From CAUJGP01 sp964612425 (GTDB lineage: Bacteria > Bdellovibrionota > Bdellovibrionia > Bdellovibrionales > Bdellovibrionaceae): DNA of 56,689 nt. The position numbers and the translations under genes are program-made. Where the stretch lies: positions 1 through 56,689 of the forward strand of contig CAZTDX010000016.1 of the NCBI GenBank assembly GCA_964612425.1. The letters are read 5' to 3'. The notes beneath the pieces were generated by a model. That model did not search any database and was not told the origin of the DNA. It worked only from the letters and a program-made list of their open reading frames with translations. Shown piece by piece: positions 8,828 through 17,373 of this stretch (its first letter is position 1; each line of letters begins with the position of its first letter).

Positions 8828-9562
8828 AAAACACAAACTTTAAATTGCAAGGATCCAAGAGGACCCACTGTATCACTTTTAATCTTCAGTCTACAAAAAA
8901 GAGTTAATGCTAAACTTTTTGTGATTAGCCTGCCAATACTTATTTTTATTGGAGGTATAATTTTAAGAGCAACTCTTTGGAAAATCTATCTATCTCCCCT
9001 AACTGGAGAGGAACACCTTAGGGAGTTTAGTAATTCTTTTGGTAAAATCATTTATTATCCAACATATACTCGTCTTGATGGAATTCTAATGGGCGTAATA
9101 ATTGCCATGTTATTTACTTTTAGTAATCATTTCATAACAACTCTCAATAGAATTCCTAATTTACCATTACTCTTTGGATTCTTTTTCTTAGTATTAGGAT
9201 GTTGGCTTTGTTCGGATCGAACATCATTTTTAGCAGCGGTATTTGGTTTTCCTGCTTTTGCTCTAGGTTACGGTGGCTTAGTTATAAGTGCCGCAATACC
9301 TCATTCGGTTCTCAACTATTTTAAAATACCCGGATCAACCTTAATGGCAACGTTAGCTTATACATTTTATTTAACACATAAAGAACTAATTCACTTATTT
9401 CATCCTTGGTTAAAATCAATTCATTTTTTTCAAAATGATAATACTATGCTAATTACACTATTTTTCATTTCTATAACTGGAGCACTGCTGTTGCATTTGA
9501 CAGTAGAAAAACCATTTCTTAATTTGCGAGACAAACTTCTTAAAAAAAGAAAAATGCTATAA
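8828..9562 (+). pseudogene. Remnant of an acyltransferase-3 (OafA/YrhL-like) membrane protein
   Basis: A frame open from the stop at 8825-8827 gives about 244 residues, of which 213 follow the first start-like codon (GTG at 8921). It has hydrophobic helices and motifs of the C-terminal half of acyltransferase-3 proteins: YYPTYTRLDGILMGV, a helix pair, then TLAYTFYLTHKELIH and a last helix ending in TVEKPFLNLRDK. Complete members have about 350-400 residues and begin with a catalytic His motif and a WSLxxEExFY motif; neither is found upstream to 8579. The 342 bp at 8579-8920 hold no intact gene. I therefore call it a 5'-truncated remnant. A short expressed membrane protein cannot be excluded. 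Confidence 0.6.
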
Positions 9563-9690
9563 TTGTAGTTAATGTCGATTCTATGAAGAGATCAAAATTA
9601 ATTGATTCTTAGAATAAAACAATGAATTTCGACCCTTTCTTATCAACTTTTTTAAAGTAAATAAGAGAAGAATAAATGTATGGCTTTAAA

Positions 9691-11109
9691 CTAGCGTTTT
9701 AGGATTATATTTCTAGCTTTTTGAATTTGTGCTTGGACCGATTGAGGAGCCGTGCCGCCTTCACTGGTTCGGGCCTTCATGACTTGAAGATGCTGAACTT
9801 GAATTAAAACGTCATTATCAAAAAGGGGGCTAAACTTTTGTAGTTGAAGAAGAGTCATATCTTCGATATTTACTGCTTGATCTAAACAAAATCGCACGAT
9901 TTTACCGACAACCTCATGAGCTTCACGGAATGGCAATCCTTTTTTGGCTAAATAATCAGCCAGGTCCGTGGCATTCGACGCATCACCTTTAAGAGACAGA
10001 GCCATTTTAGCTTTATTAAACTGGGCTTTTTGCATTTGACACAACATCAATTGAATGCAGTAACGAAGACTATCAAGACCTTCAAACAAATGATATTTAT
10101 CTTCTTGTAAATCACGTTGATAAGACAACGGCAACGCTTTCATGACGGTTAAAATACCCATCAGTGCACCCGTCACTCTCCCCGTTCTGGCTCGAATGAG
10201 TTCTGAAACGTCGGGATTTTTTTTCTGAGGCATAATACTGCTACCCGTGGTTACAGAATCAGCCAACTCTATAAATTGAAACTCAGGCATGCTCCACAAA
10301 ACCACTTCTTCAGCCCAGCGAGAAAGATGAATCATTATATTGGAGGCAATCGATAAAAACTCGATGACAAAATCACGATCAGAGACAGCATCCAGACTAT
10401 TCTCAGTCACAGACTCAAATCCTAATTCTTGCGCTACCCTTTGACGATCAATGGGAAATGAAGTTCCTGCCAAGGCTGCTGAGCCCAACGGTAAAACATT
10501 AAGACGATGGTAAAAATCTTGTAGTCGAGTGACGTCTCTCCGAAGCATCCAAAAATAAGCCATCAAATGGTGAGCTAAACTGACTGGCTGTGCGTGTTGC
10601 ATGTGAGTCAATCCAGGAAGAATGGTTTCTAAATGCTGTTCACTGGTTTGAATAATCCACGATTGAAGCTGAACGATATTTTTTTGAAGGTCGTTTACTT
10701 GATTTCTAAGGTAAAGTCTCAAGTCGGTCGCCACTTGGTCATTTCGGCTGCGAGCGGTGTGAAGCTTTCCAGCAACCGCACCTATTTTATCATACAACCG
10801 CTGCTCCAGATCGGAGTGAACATCTTCAGCCTTCGATTTCGCGAAAGGGTCATTTCCGGATTGAATTTCTGCTTCGAGTTCTTTTTTAATAGTCTCCAAA
10901 GCTTTTACAATCTCTTCGCCTTCAGCGCGTGGAATTATTTGCTGATGAGTAAGCATTTTAACGTGCGCGAGACTTCCTTGAATATCCTCTCTCCACATTC
11001 TCTTGTCTAAAGAAAGGGAAGAAGAAAACTCATCCACAATTTGCTCTGTGCTTTCGCTAAACCGGCCGCCCCAAAGTTTATTGCCTTGGTTATTATCACT
11101 CTTGCTCAT
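9691..11109 (-). CDS. argH: Argininosuccinate lyase
   Basis: ArgH cleaves argininosuccinate to arginine and fumarate, the last step of arginine synthesis, in the cytosol. The 472 residues match the usual family length of about 460. The fumarase/aspartase superfamily signature is clear in TGSSIMPQKKNPDVSELIRA, and the N-terminus KLWGGRFSE and TARSRNDQVATDLRL are typical of ArgH. It starts at 11109 after a GAAGGAAA box and lies 22 bp after argG on the same strand, so the two form an operon. No regulator site is seen between them; control should come from the shared argG-argC promoter region. Confidence 0.97.
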   Translation of the reverse strand: MSKSDNNQGNKLWGGRFSESTEQIVDEFSSSLSLDKRMWREDIQGSLAHVKMLTHQQIIPRAEGEEIVKALETIKKELEAEIQSGNDPFAKSKAEDVHSDLEQRLYDKIGAVAGKLHTARSRNDQVATDLRLYLRNQVNDLQKNIVQLQSWIIQTSEQHLETILPGLTHMQHAQPVSLAHHLMAYFWMLRRDVTRLQDFYHRLNVLPLGSAALAGTSFPIDRQRVAQELGFESVTENSLDAVSDRDFVIEFLSIASNIMIHLSRWAEEVVLWSMPEFQFIELADSVTTGSSIMPQKKNPDVSELIRARTGRVTGALMGILTVMKALPLSYQRDLQEDKYHLFEGLDSLRYCIQLMLCQMQKAQFNKAKMALSLKGDASNATDLADYLAKKGLPFREAHEVVGKIVRFCLDQAVNIEDMTLLQLQKFSPLFDNDVLIQVQHLQVMKARTSEGGTAPQSVQAQIQKARNIILKR

Positions 11110-11131
11110 GCAAATTTTCCTTCAATAGTTT

Positions 11132-12361
11132 TTACTTTTTTTGATTTTTTAAATGCAAATACATTCGCGCTTGAAGACCAAAGTTTTTTACAGCTCCGGT
11201 GCTTTCACGCTGGTCATAGGCTTCGGCATTGTCAAAGGAAGCTAAAGCCTCAGAGTATAAAGCCCAAGGACTTGATCGTCGAATAACTTGGCATGAGCCC
11301 TTAAAGAGTCGCAAAACTATTTTTCCACTAACGCGCTCTTGTGTCTTATCAATGAAGGCTTCAAGGTCTTCTTTCAATGGATCAAGCCACAAACCTTCGT
11401 AGGCAAGTCGCGACCACTCTTGATCAATGGTTTGTTTAAATCGTAATTCTTCGCGTGTTAATACTAAAGCCTCAAGTGCCTTATGAGCCGTTAAAAGTAA
11501 AGTTGAGCCTGGACACTCATAATTCTCACGAACTTTTAAACCCAACAAACGATCTTCCATAATATCTATGCGGCCCACACCATGAAGGCCTGCAATTTGA
11601 TTAGCTTTACTGATTAAATCTGCCGGCGCTAAAGACACACCGTTAATATGGGTCGGCACTCCTTTGGCGAACTCAATGGTGACTTCAGAAGATTCATTCA
11701 AGGCTGCGTCTGGTCCTTTCGTCCACTGAAAAATTTCTTCTGGTGGAGAAAAATCAGGGTCTTCGAGTTTACCACCCTCAATCGATCGTCCCCATAAGTT
11801 TTCATCGATGCTCCAAATTTTTTCTAAACTTTGTTTGATAGGAAGTTGGCGCGCTTGCGCGTATTCAATTTCCCAAATACGAGTCATATTTTTCTCTCGA
11901 ACAGGAGCGTGAATCACTGCCTCCGGCATGAGTGCACGAATTCCATATTCGATACGAAACTGATCATTGCCTTTGCCCGTGCAACCATGAGCAAAAGACG
12001 TCGCCCCTATTTTTTGTGCCACCTCTACTGCTTTTTGACTAATCAGAGGGCGGGCGATGGATGTGCTAAGAGGATAACCTTCGTAATATCCGTTGGCTTT
12101 AATGGCGGCAAAACAAAATTTTTCTGCAAATTCGGCACGCGCATCCACAGTAAAGTGATGAGTCTTGAGAGCCTTGGCTTTTTCTTCCGCTTGTTGAATA
12201 TCCTCACGAGGCTGACCAACATCCACAGTGACAGTAATTATTTCATTATAACCATATTCTTCTTTCATCAAAGGAATGCATACCGTAGTATCAAGTCCAC
12301 CCGAATAAACCAGCACTACTTTTTTAGAATTTCCTGTGTCAGCTTGCTTAACTCCGCTCAT
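11132..12361 (-). CDS. argG: Argininosuccinate synthase
   Basis: ArgG joins citrulline and aspartate using ATP to make argininosuccinate. The N-terminus has the ATP pyrophosphatase P-loop VLVYSGGLDTTVCIP, followed by TVDVGQPRED and SFAHGCTGKGNDQFR, all diagnostic. The frame could begin 21 codons earlier at 12424, but AAGGAG stands seven bases before the ATG at 12361 and the extra residues do not match the family, so I use 12361, giving 409 residues. It heads the argG-argH operon, divergent from argC-J-B-F-R. Between the two lies a 100-bp region with ARG-box-like sites. Confidence 0.97.
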   Translation of the reverse strand: MSGVKQADTGNSKKVVLVYSGGLDTTVCIPLMKEEYGYNEIITVTVDVGQPREDIQQAEEKAKALKTHHFTVDARAEFAEKFCFAAIKANGYYEGYPLSTSIARPLISQKAVEVAQKIGATSFAHGCTGKGNDQFRIEYGIRALMPEAVIHAPVREKNMTRIWEIEYAQARQLPIKQSLEKIWSIDENLWGRSIEGGKLEDPDFSPPEEIFQWTKGPDAALNESSEVTIEFAKGVPTHINGVSLAPADLISKANQIAGLHGVGRIDIMEDRLLGLKVRENYECPGSTLLLTAHKALEALVLTREELRFKQTIDQEWSRLAYEGLWLDPLKEDLEAFIDKTQERVSGKIVLRLFKGSCQVIRRSSPWALYSEALASFDNAEAYDQRESTGAVKNFGLQARMYLHLKNQKK

Positions 12362-12374
12362 GATTGTTCTCCTT

Positions 12375-12388
12375 ATTTTCAGCAGAAT
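12375..12388 (-). repeat. Recurrent intergenic motif, minus-strand partial copy
   Basis: Read on the minus strand this is ATTCTGCTGAAAAT, ending just before the argG ribosome-binding site. It matches the core of the motif after the stop codons at 694, 36864 and 42693. It may be chance in such an AT-rich leader. Confidence 0.35.
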
Positions 12389-12405
12389 ATTTATTTTCTG
12401 GATGT

Positions 12406-12419
12406 TGCATATTCTTTCA
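12406..12419. promoter_or_regulatory. Weak third ARG-box-like site on the argG side
   Basis: TGCATATTCTTTCA matches TGAATAATTATTCA at 10 of 14 positions. It lies 45 bp before the argG start and could let ArgR act on the argGH promoter. The match is too loose to be sure. Confidence 0.3.
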
Positions 12420-12450
12420 TTCATTGCAAGTTAAAACGCAAATATAAATA

Positions 12451-12479
12451 TTGACTAAGTAATGCTTTATGCATACTTA
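12451..12479 (+). promoter_or_regulatory. Candidate argC promoter overlapping ARG box 1
   Basis: TTGACT at 12451-12456 is followed after 17 bp by TACTTA at 12474-12479. Transcription would begin near 12486, inside the tandem ARG boxes, so ArgR bound there would block RNA polymerase. The -10 is poor, so the promoter is tentative. Confidence 0.4.
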
Positions 12480-12505
12480 TGCTTTTCTATGCATAATTAT
12501 TCATT
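12468..12505. promoter_or_regulatory. Tandem ARG boxes (ArgR operator)
   Basis: Two 18-bp boxes, TATGCATACTTATGCTTT at 12468-12485 and TATGCATAATTATTCATT at 12488-12505, lie 2 bp apart. The core of the second, TGCATAATTATTCA, differs from the E. coli ARG-box core TGAATAATTATTCA at one base. Paired boxes 2-3 bp apart are the known layout for a hexameric ArgR. The site overlaps the argC promoter and start, and argR lies at the end of the operon. Confidence 0.75.
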
Positions 12506-13676
12506 TGAAAATAATTCCAAAAAGGCTTCCAATGACTCCTCATTGAATTCTAATAAGTCGAAGTCAAATTCTACTGGGTCCGCCACTTCTCGATTAAGAG
12601 TTGGACTCATCGGCGCTCGTGGCTACTCAGGAATGGAACTTGGCCGCAGTCTTCTGCAACATCCCTATGTTGAATCACTCACTCTGGGCACCAATGAAAC
12701 TGCCATTCACCTCAAGCACTGGTTACCCGAATCCCTGGGAAGAGAAGTTCAATGTCTTCCTGTGAACGCGCTGATAGAGTCCGCCTCTCAATTCGATATT
12801 GTCTTTTTAGCAACGCCTGCTGAAGCATCTATGGAGTTAGCGCCAGGATTATTAAAATCCTCTACTAAAGTGATCGATCTCAGTGGCGCGTTCCGCTTGA
12901 GCACCACTGAAAAATACCAAACTTGGTATGGACTAAAACATACATCACCAGAATTGCTTGGATTGGCTCAATATGGATTAAGTCCTTTTCTTTCTACGGC
13001 TTCGGATTCTAATTCAACTTCGCCTCACAGTGAAATTCGCTTGATTGCCAATCCCGGTTGCTATGCTACGGCTGTTCAAATGGCGCTCATTCCACTGTTG
13101 AAAAAAAATCTTCTCCAAACGGAATCCATCGTCATAGATGCCAAATCAGGAACTACGGGTGCCGGAAAAAAAGCTGCTGAATCTCAACTTTTTGCTGAAA
13201 TTTCAGAAGACTCTTTTCCCTACAAAATTGGAAAGCACCAACACTATCCAGAGTTTTGTGATCATATTTCATTACTAACTCAAACAAAGATTAATCCTCA
13301 TTTCTCCACATCCCTCCTCCCACTTCGTCGAGGAATCACCGCAGGAATTTATGCTCATCTTCAACCAGGATGCCAGTTGAGCGACGTCACGCAAGCCTTT
13401 CAAGAAGCGTTTGCCCAATATCCGCTCGCACGCTTCACACCATTAAACGATCCGTCCAACTCTGCCAGTGAAGATCACTCGATCCTCTCTCTTAAAAAAG
13501 TGGTTGGCAGTGCCCGCACTCACATTTCCTATGGTGTTATCGACAACAAACTTTATCTCTACTCCTGCATTGATAACTTAATGAAGGGAGCGGCGTCTCA
13601 AGCTATAGAAAACATGAATTATTTATGGGGATGGCCCGTACACACCGGCCTACTTCATCGTGAAGGACTAATATGA
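12489..13676 (+). CDS. argC: N-acetyl-gamma-glutamyl-phosphate reductase
   Basis: ArgC reduces N-acetylglutamyl phosphate to the semialdehyde with NADPH. The Rossmann start RVGLIGARGYSGMEL and the active-site Cys in ANPGCYATA are clear, as is KSGTTGAGKKA. The core begins only at about residue 34; before it lies an Asn/Ser/Lys-rich leader unusual for the family. The frame is open to an ATG at 12462, but that would place both ARG boxes and the promoter inside the gene. ATG 12489 lies about three bases after the inferred transcription start, so a leaderless message is possible; no ribosome-binding site precedes either ATG. The start stays uncertain. The stop overlaps argJ by 4 bp (ATGA). Confidence 0.93.
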   Translation: MHNYSFENNSKKASNDSSLNSNKSKSNSTGSATSRLRVGLIGARGYSGMELGRSLLQHPYVESLTLGTNETAIHLKHWLPESLGREVQCLPVNALIESASQFDIVFLATPAEASMELAPGLLKSSTKVIDLSGAFRLSTTEKYQTWYGLKHTSPELLGLAQYGLSPFLSTASDSNSTSPHSEIRLIANPGCYATAVQMALIPLLKKNLLQTESIVIDAKSGTTGAGKKAAESQLFAEISEDSFPYKIGKHQHYPEFCDHISLLTQTKINPHFSTSLLPLRRGITAGIYAHLQPGCQLSDVTQAFQEAFAQYPLARFTPLNDPSNSASEDHSILSLKKVVGSARTHISYGVIDNKLYLYSCIDNLMKGAASQAIENMNYLWGWPVHTGLLHREGLI

Positions 13677-14899
13677 ACTCAAACACACCTCTTCATTCTC
13701 AATTGCAAACGGGACCTGGGATCTCGCGGACTCCTCTTCCAAAAGGTTTTTCAACCAGTGGAATTAATAGCGGAGTTCGCAAATATCGCCCCGACTTAGG
13801 CTTAATCTTATCGGATGTGCCAGCAACAACCGTCGGAGTTTTTACTCTGAACGAGCTTAAGGCCGCGCCCATTCGCTATTCGCAAGCCTTACTCCCTTCA
13901 ACAGAAATCCGCGCGATTATCACCAACAGCGGGCAAGCCAATGCAGCTACAGGAACTTTGGGAGATCACAATAATTTACAAATGGCTGAAGCCGCGGCTC
14001 AATCTCTCCATTGCATGCCTCATCAGGTTTTAACAGCCTCCACAGGAGTGATTGGCAAACATTTAGAAATTGAGAAAATAAAATCAGCAATGCCCGAACT
14101 TGTTGAGCGTCGTGTGGACAACGCAGAAGCTTTTGCGCTTGCCATTCTTACAACGGACTTAGTGCCAAAATCAGCTAGCATTGATATCGCGCTCACTAGC
14201 GGCGTTGTTAAAATTACTGGAATCTGCAAAGGCTCAGGAATGATTCACCCGAATATGGCGACCATGCTTGGGTATGTTTTAACCGATGCCGTTTTGACAA
14301 AAGAACGCGCGCAATCACTCCTCTCTACTACAACTGATAAAAGTTTTAATATGATAAGTGTGGATGGCGATAGCTCAACGAATGATTGCGTTTTTATGAT
14401 GGCCAATGGGCAAAGTGGATGTGGAATTGAAACTCCAGAAGATCAACAAAAATTTGAATCAGCCTTACTTACCATTATGCAAACTCTAGCCAAATCCATT
14501 GCTCGCGATGGTGAAGGCGCAACAAAGTTGATTGAAGTTCATTTAAAAGGCTCACCCACACTAGAACTTGCAAGAAAAGCCGCACGAGGCGTGACGTTAA
14601 GTCCTTTGGTGAAAACCGCCATCCACGGTGAAGACCCGAATTGGGGAAGAATCGTGGCTCGCCTCGGAGGAGAAGGTGTGCCTGCTGATTCCATTGCAAA
14701 AATGGAGTTACGAATTCAAGGAACATTAGTCTTTAAAAATGGAACCGTCGTCGAATTTAATCGTGACGATTTAAGACAAGCACTAAAACGCGATACAGTC
14801 ATGATTGATGTAGAGCTAGAGAGCGGTGAGTTCCAGGCTCAAGCCTGGGGATGCGATCTCTCTCGAAAGTATGTTGATATTAATACGGAGTACTCATGA
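13673..14899 (+). CDS. argJ: Bifunctional glutamate N-acetyltransferase / ornithine acetyltransferase
   Basis: ArgJ moves the acetyl group from N-acetylornithine back to glutamate, closing the acetyl cycle; some members also start it from acetyl-CoA. The 408-residue proenzyme carries the self-cleavage region KGSGMIHPNMATMLGYV, in which the Thr of MATML becomes the nucleophile at the new N-terminus of the beta chain. GEDPNWGRIVARLGG is a further conserved stretch. It overlaps argC and argB by 4 bp at each end, so translation is coupled. No argA or argE lies in the window, and ArgJ makes them dispensable. Confidence 0.96.
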   Translation: MNSNTPLHSQLQTGPGISRTPLPKGFSTSGINSGVRKYRPDLGLILSDVPATTVGVFTLNELKAAPIRYSQALLPSTEIRAIITNSGQANAATGTLGDHNNLQMAEAAAQSLHCMPHQVLTASTGVIGKHLEIEKIKSAMPELVERRVDNAEAFALAILTTDLVPKSASIDIALTSGVVKITGICKGSGMIHPNMATMLGYVLTDAVLTKERAQSLLSTTTDKSFNMISVDGDSSTNDCVFMMANGQSGCGIETPEDQQKFESALLTIMQTLAKSIARDGEGATKLIEVHLKGSPTLELARKAARGVTLSPLVKTAIHGEDPNWGRIVARLGGEGVPADSIAKMELRIQGTLVFKNGTVVEFNRDDLRQALKRDTVMIDVELESGEFQAQAWGCDLSRKYVDINTEYS

Positions 14900-15810
14900 C
14901 TCCACTGAAAAGCACTCTGGCCTCACTAAAATACCTTCAAAAATTTCGTAAAGAAACTTTGTTGATTAAGCTCGGAGGCGCAGCTCTTCAAGATCAAAAT
15001 CTTGTCAAAGCCCTTTGCGAAGATCTTTCTCTCATAAACTCCGTCGGCATTAATTTAATTTTAGTTCATGGCGGAGGCCCAAGCATCAACAAAGAACTCA
15101 CTTCACGTGGTATTCAATGGGAGTTCGTCAACGGACTTCGCATTACAACACCTGAGATGATGGAAGTGATTGAAATGGTTCTTTGTGGACAAGTAAACCA
15201 TCGCATTGTGCGAGCCCTTAATCAGTCAGGGGTCCGCGCCATTGGACTTTCTGGCGCTGATGCCTCACTCTTACAATGTCGACAAGCTGATCCCGCTCTT
15301 CAACAAGTGGGGCTGATTGAAAAAGTCGATACGTCTTCTATTTTAGCGCTCATGAATCAGCCTTTCATCCCTGTGGTTGCTCCGGTGGGCGTTGGAAAAA
15401 AGGGTGAGGCCTATAATATCAATGCTGATTGGGCTGCTAGTCGCATTGCTGAGGCGATGAAAATTAAAAAAATGTTTTTTCTCACTGACCAAGATGGAAT
15501 TTTAGATGCAGACATGCAATTGATTTCGGAGCTGGATGCTGGTCAACTTGAAAGCCTCATCGACCAAGGAGTTATTAAGGGAGGAATGCTCGCCAAAGCT
15601 CAAACGATTATCTATGCACTTCGACATGGAATTAAAGATGTTCATATTATTAATGCGCGCAGACCCCACGGCTTAATCGAAGAGTTGTTTACGGATAGTG
15701 GCGTCGGCACCGTTTGTCGCTTACGTTCGCTTGAACCTAAACGTCAACCTCCCAAAGTGAGCGCGAAAAATAATTCTTCTCCCACCTCTTCCACAAAGGA
15801 AACATTATGA
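14896..15810 (+). CDS. argB: Acetylglutamate kinase
   Basis: ArgB phosphorylates N-acetylglutamate. Family motifs are LIKLGGAALQD, LILVHGGGPSINKEL, the NINADWAASRIAEAM stretch and the Lys-containing VIKGGMLAKAQTI. The 304 residues are slightly longer than usual because of a Ser/Lys-rich tail after residue 280. An extra N-terminal helix (about residues 5-17, LASLKYLQKFRKETL) resembles the one found in arginine-inhibited hexameric kinases, so feedback inhibition by arginine is possible; this is inference. It overlaps argJ and argF by 4 bp each. Confidence 0.95.
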   Translation: MTPLKSTLASLKYLQKFRKETLLIKLGGAALQDQNLVKALCEDLSLINSVGINLILVHGGGPSINKELTSRGIQWEFVNGLRITTPEMMEVIEMVLCGQVNHRIVRALNQSGVRAIGLSGADASLLQCRQADPALQQVGLIEKVDTSSILALMNQPFIPVVAPVGVGKKGEAYNINADWAASRIAEAMKIKKMFFLTDQDGILDADMQLISELDAGQLESLIDQGVIKGGMLAKAQTIIYALRHGIKDVHIINARRPHGLIEELFTDSGVGTVCRLRSLEPKRQPPKVSAKNNSSPTSSTKETL

Positions 15811-16760
15811 AAAATAAATCGATGAGACATTTTTTAACTGGCATAGAGTGGAGTGTTCAAGAACTTAATGACATGCTTGATTTAGCGATCCAATTAAAAA
15901 ACGAACGAAAGCTTCAATCAGTATCTTCCGCCTCATCACTCCCACATAAACTAAATCAACCTCTCTCCGGGAAAACCATCGTCATGCTTTTTGACAAACC
16001 CTCGCTGCGCACTCGCATGAGTTTTTCTGTAGCCATTCAAGAACTCGGCGCCTACGCCATTGAAAGTGTGGGCTCGAACCGCAAAACAGAAGAGCCCGAA
16101 GATATCATTCGAGTTTTATCAGGATATGCCCATGGATTAATGATCAGAACATTTGATCACGCCTTGGTTGAACGAATGGCCGCCCACTCTCAAATTCCCA
16201 TTATCAACGGACTTACGGACAGTCATCATCCTTGCCAAGTGATGGCGGATTTACTGACTTTAAAAGAACGTTTTTCTGAATTACGTGGGCTTCGTTTAGC
16301 TTATATTGGTGATGGAAATAATATGCTCCATAGTTTAATGCTCCTTTGTCCGCGTCTTGGAATTGATTTACACTATGCCTGCCCAGCAGGTTTTGAACCC
16401 AACGCTTTTATCGTTAAAAGTTCTAAACAATTTTCATTGACTGAGGGTGGCACCATCACCGCGCACGACTCCCCTGAGTCTGCTGTCGCCTCTGCCCATG
16501 CCCTTTATACCGATGTTTGGACAAGTATGGGATTTGAACACGAAGAGCAAGCGCGCGAACAAGCTTTTGCGGGCTTTCAACTGAACGAAGCGCTTTTATC
16601 CAAAGCAGATTCGCAAGCGGTGGTGATGCATTGTATGCCCATGGTCCGCGGCAAAGAAATCTCTTCCACGCTGCCAGATCATCCCCAATCCGTCATATTC
16701 CAACAAAGCGAAAATCGTCTTCACGTGCAAAAAGCGATTTTATTAAAACTTCTCTATTAA
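15807..16760 (+). CDS. argF: Ornithine carbamoyltransferase
   Basis: ArgF makes citrulline from ornithine and carbamoyl phosphate. The carbamoyl-phosphate loop reads DKPSLRTRMSF (SxRTR), followed by HHPCQVMADLLTL and the catalytic Cys loop HCMPMVRGKEIS, a variant of HCLP. DVWTSMGFE is typical of ornithine rather than aspartate carbamoyltransferase. The HPCQxxAD form and the ordinary neighbourhood favour this over N-acetylornithine carbamoyltransferase. ATG 15807 overlaps the argB stop (ATGA). The 317 residues are full length. Confidence 0.93.
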   Translation: MKNKSMRHFLTGIEWSVQELNDMLDLAIQLKNERKLQSVSSASSLPHKLNQPLSGKTIVMLFDKPSLRTRMSFSVAIQELGAYAIESVGSNRKTEEPEDIIRVLSGYAHGLMIRTFDHALVERMAAHSQIPIINGLTDSHHPCQVMADLLTLKERFSELRGLRLAYIGDGNNMLHSLMLLCPRLGIDLHYACPAGFEPNAFIVKSSKQFSLTEGGTITAHDSPESAVASAHALYTDVWTSMGFEHEEQAREQAFAGFQLNEALLSKADSQAVVMHCMPMVRGKEISSTLPDHPQSVIFQQSENRLHVQKAILLKLLY

Positions 16761-16778
16761 AAATTTCTCTGGAGAGTC

Positions 16779-17276
16779 ATGAAAACATCCACATTGAAAT
16801 CAAACCTCAAAAAGTCTGGCAAAGTTCCAAGTAGACCTCGTATCGATGCCTTACGACACCTTCTTTCTGAAGGGACTCTGAGCACCCAAGAAGAGCTGGT
16901 TGAAAAACTGGAAAAACAACACTACCAAGTAACACAATCCACTGTTTCAAGAGACTTGCGAAAACTTGGCGCCATCCGCGCCATCGACAACGAAGGTCGC
17001 ACCGTTTATCGACTCCCAGAAGAGTTCTTTACACCTATTAAATCAACGTCGTTAAGGGAAATGGTTACTCGTATGAGTTCCAATGGTCACCTCATTGTGA
17101 TTCGCACGCATCCTGGTTCAGCCTCTCTCGTCGGCCGCTTTATTGATATGACTTTCTCCGATCAAATTCTGGGCTGCATTGCCGGAGACGACACCGTTTT
17201 TGTCGCACCAGAAAACACGAAAGAAATTAAAGACCTTCTCAATAAAATCGAAACAGGTCTCAGCGAAAACCAATAG
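16779..17276 (+). CDS. argR: Arginine repressor
   Basis: ArgR is an arginine-dependent hexameric repressor of arg genes. The 165 residues hold an N-terminal winged helix (about 20-85, with VTQSTVSRDLRKLGAIRA as recognition region) and a C-terminal arginine-binding domain ending in ILGCIAGDDTVFVAPEN, with the GDD residues that contact arginine. It is the last gene of the argC-J-B-F-R operon, 18 bp after argF, and its likely target is the ARG-box pair at 12468-12505, so it should control its own synthesis. The N-terminal 18 residues are a basic extension. Confidence 0.95.
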   Translation: MKTSTLKSNLKKSGKVPSRPRIDALRHLLSEGTLSTQEELVEKLEKQHYQVTQSTVSRDLRKLGAIRAIDNEGRTVYRLPEEFFTPIKSTSLREMVTRMSSNGHLIVIRTHPGSASLVGRFIDMTFSDQILGCIAGDDTVFVAPENTKEIKDLLNKIETGLSENQ

Positions 17277-17338
17277 TAAAAATTAATCACAACGTTTCCA
17301 CTGTAATTGATAATGCGTTTTTAATGAGGAAAAAACTG

Positions 17339-17366
17339 GTGACAAGCATCATTAAAAATATAGAAT
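17339..17366 (+). promoter_or_regulatory. Promoter giving a nearly leaderless yegD-like transcript
   Basis: GTGACA at 17339-17344 and TAGAAT at 17361-17366 are 16 bp apart. The ATG at 17374 follows the -10 by only 7 bp, so the message would have almost no leader, and no Shine-Dalgarno sequence is seen. Confidence 0.45.
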
Positions 17367-17373
17367 ATTTACT

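Noticed and set aside
10633..11010. 125-codon frame opposite argH
   Set aside because: Shadow of argH.
11831..12454. 207-codon open frame on the plus strand opposite argG
   Set aside because: It mirrors argG, whose motifs are certain; the translation has no domain and no ribosome-binding site.
12462..12488. ATG at 12462 as the argC start
   Set aside because: It would put the promoter -10 and both ARG boxes into the gene, and the added residues are not conserved. It cannot be fully excluded.
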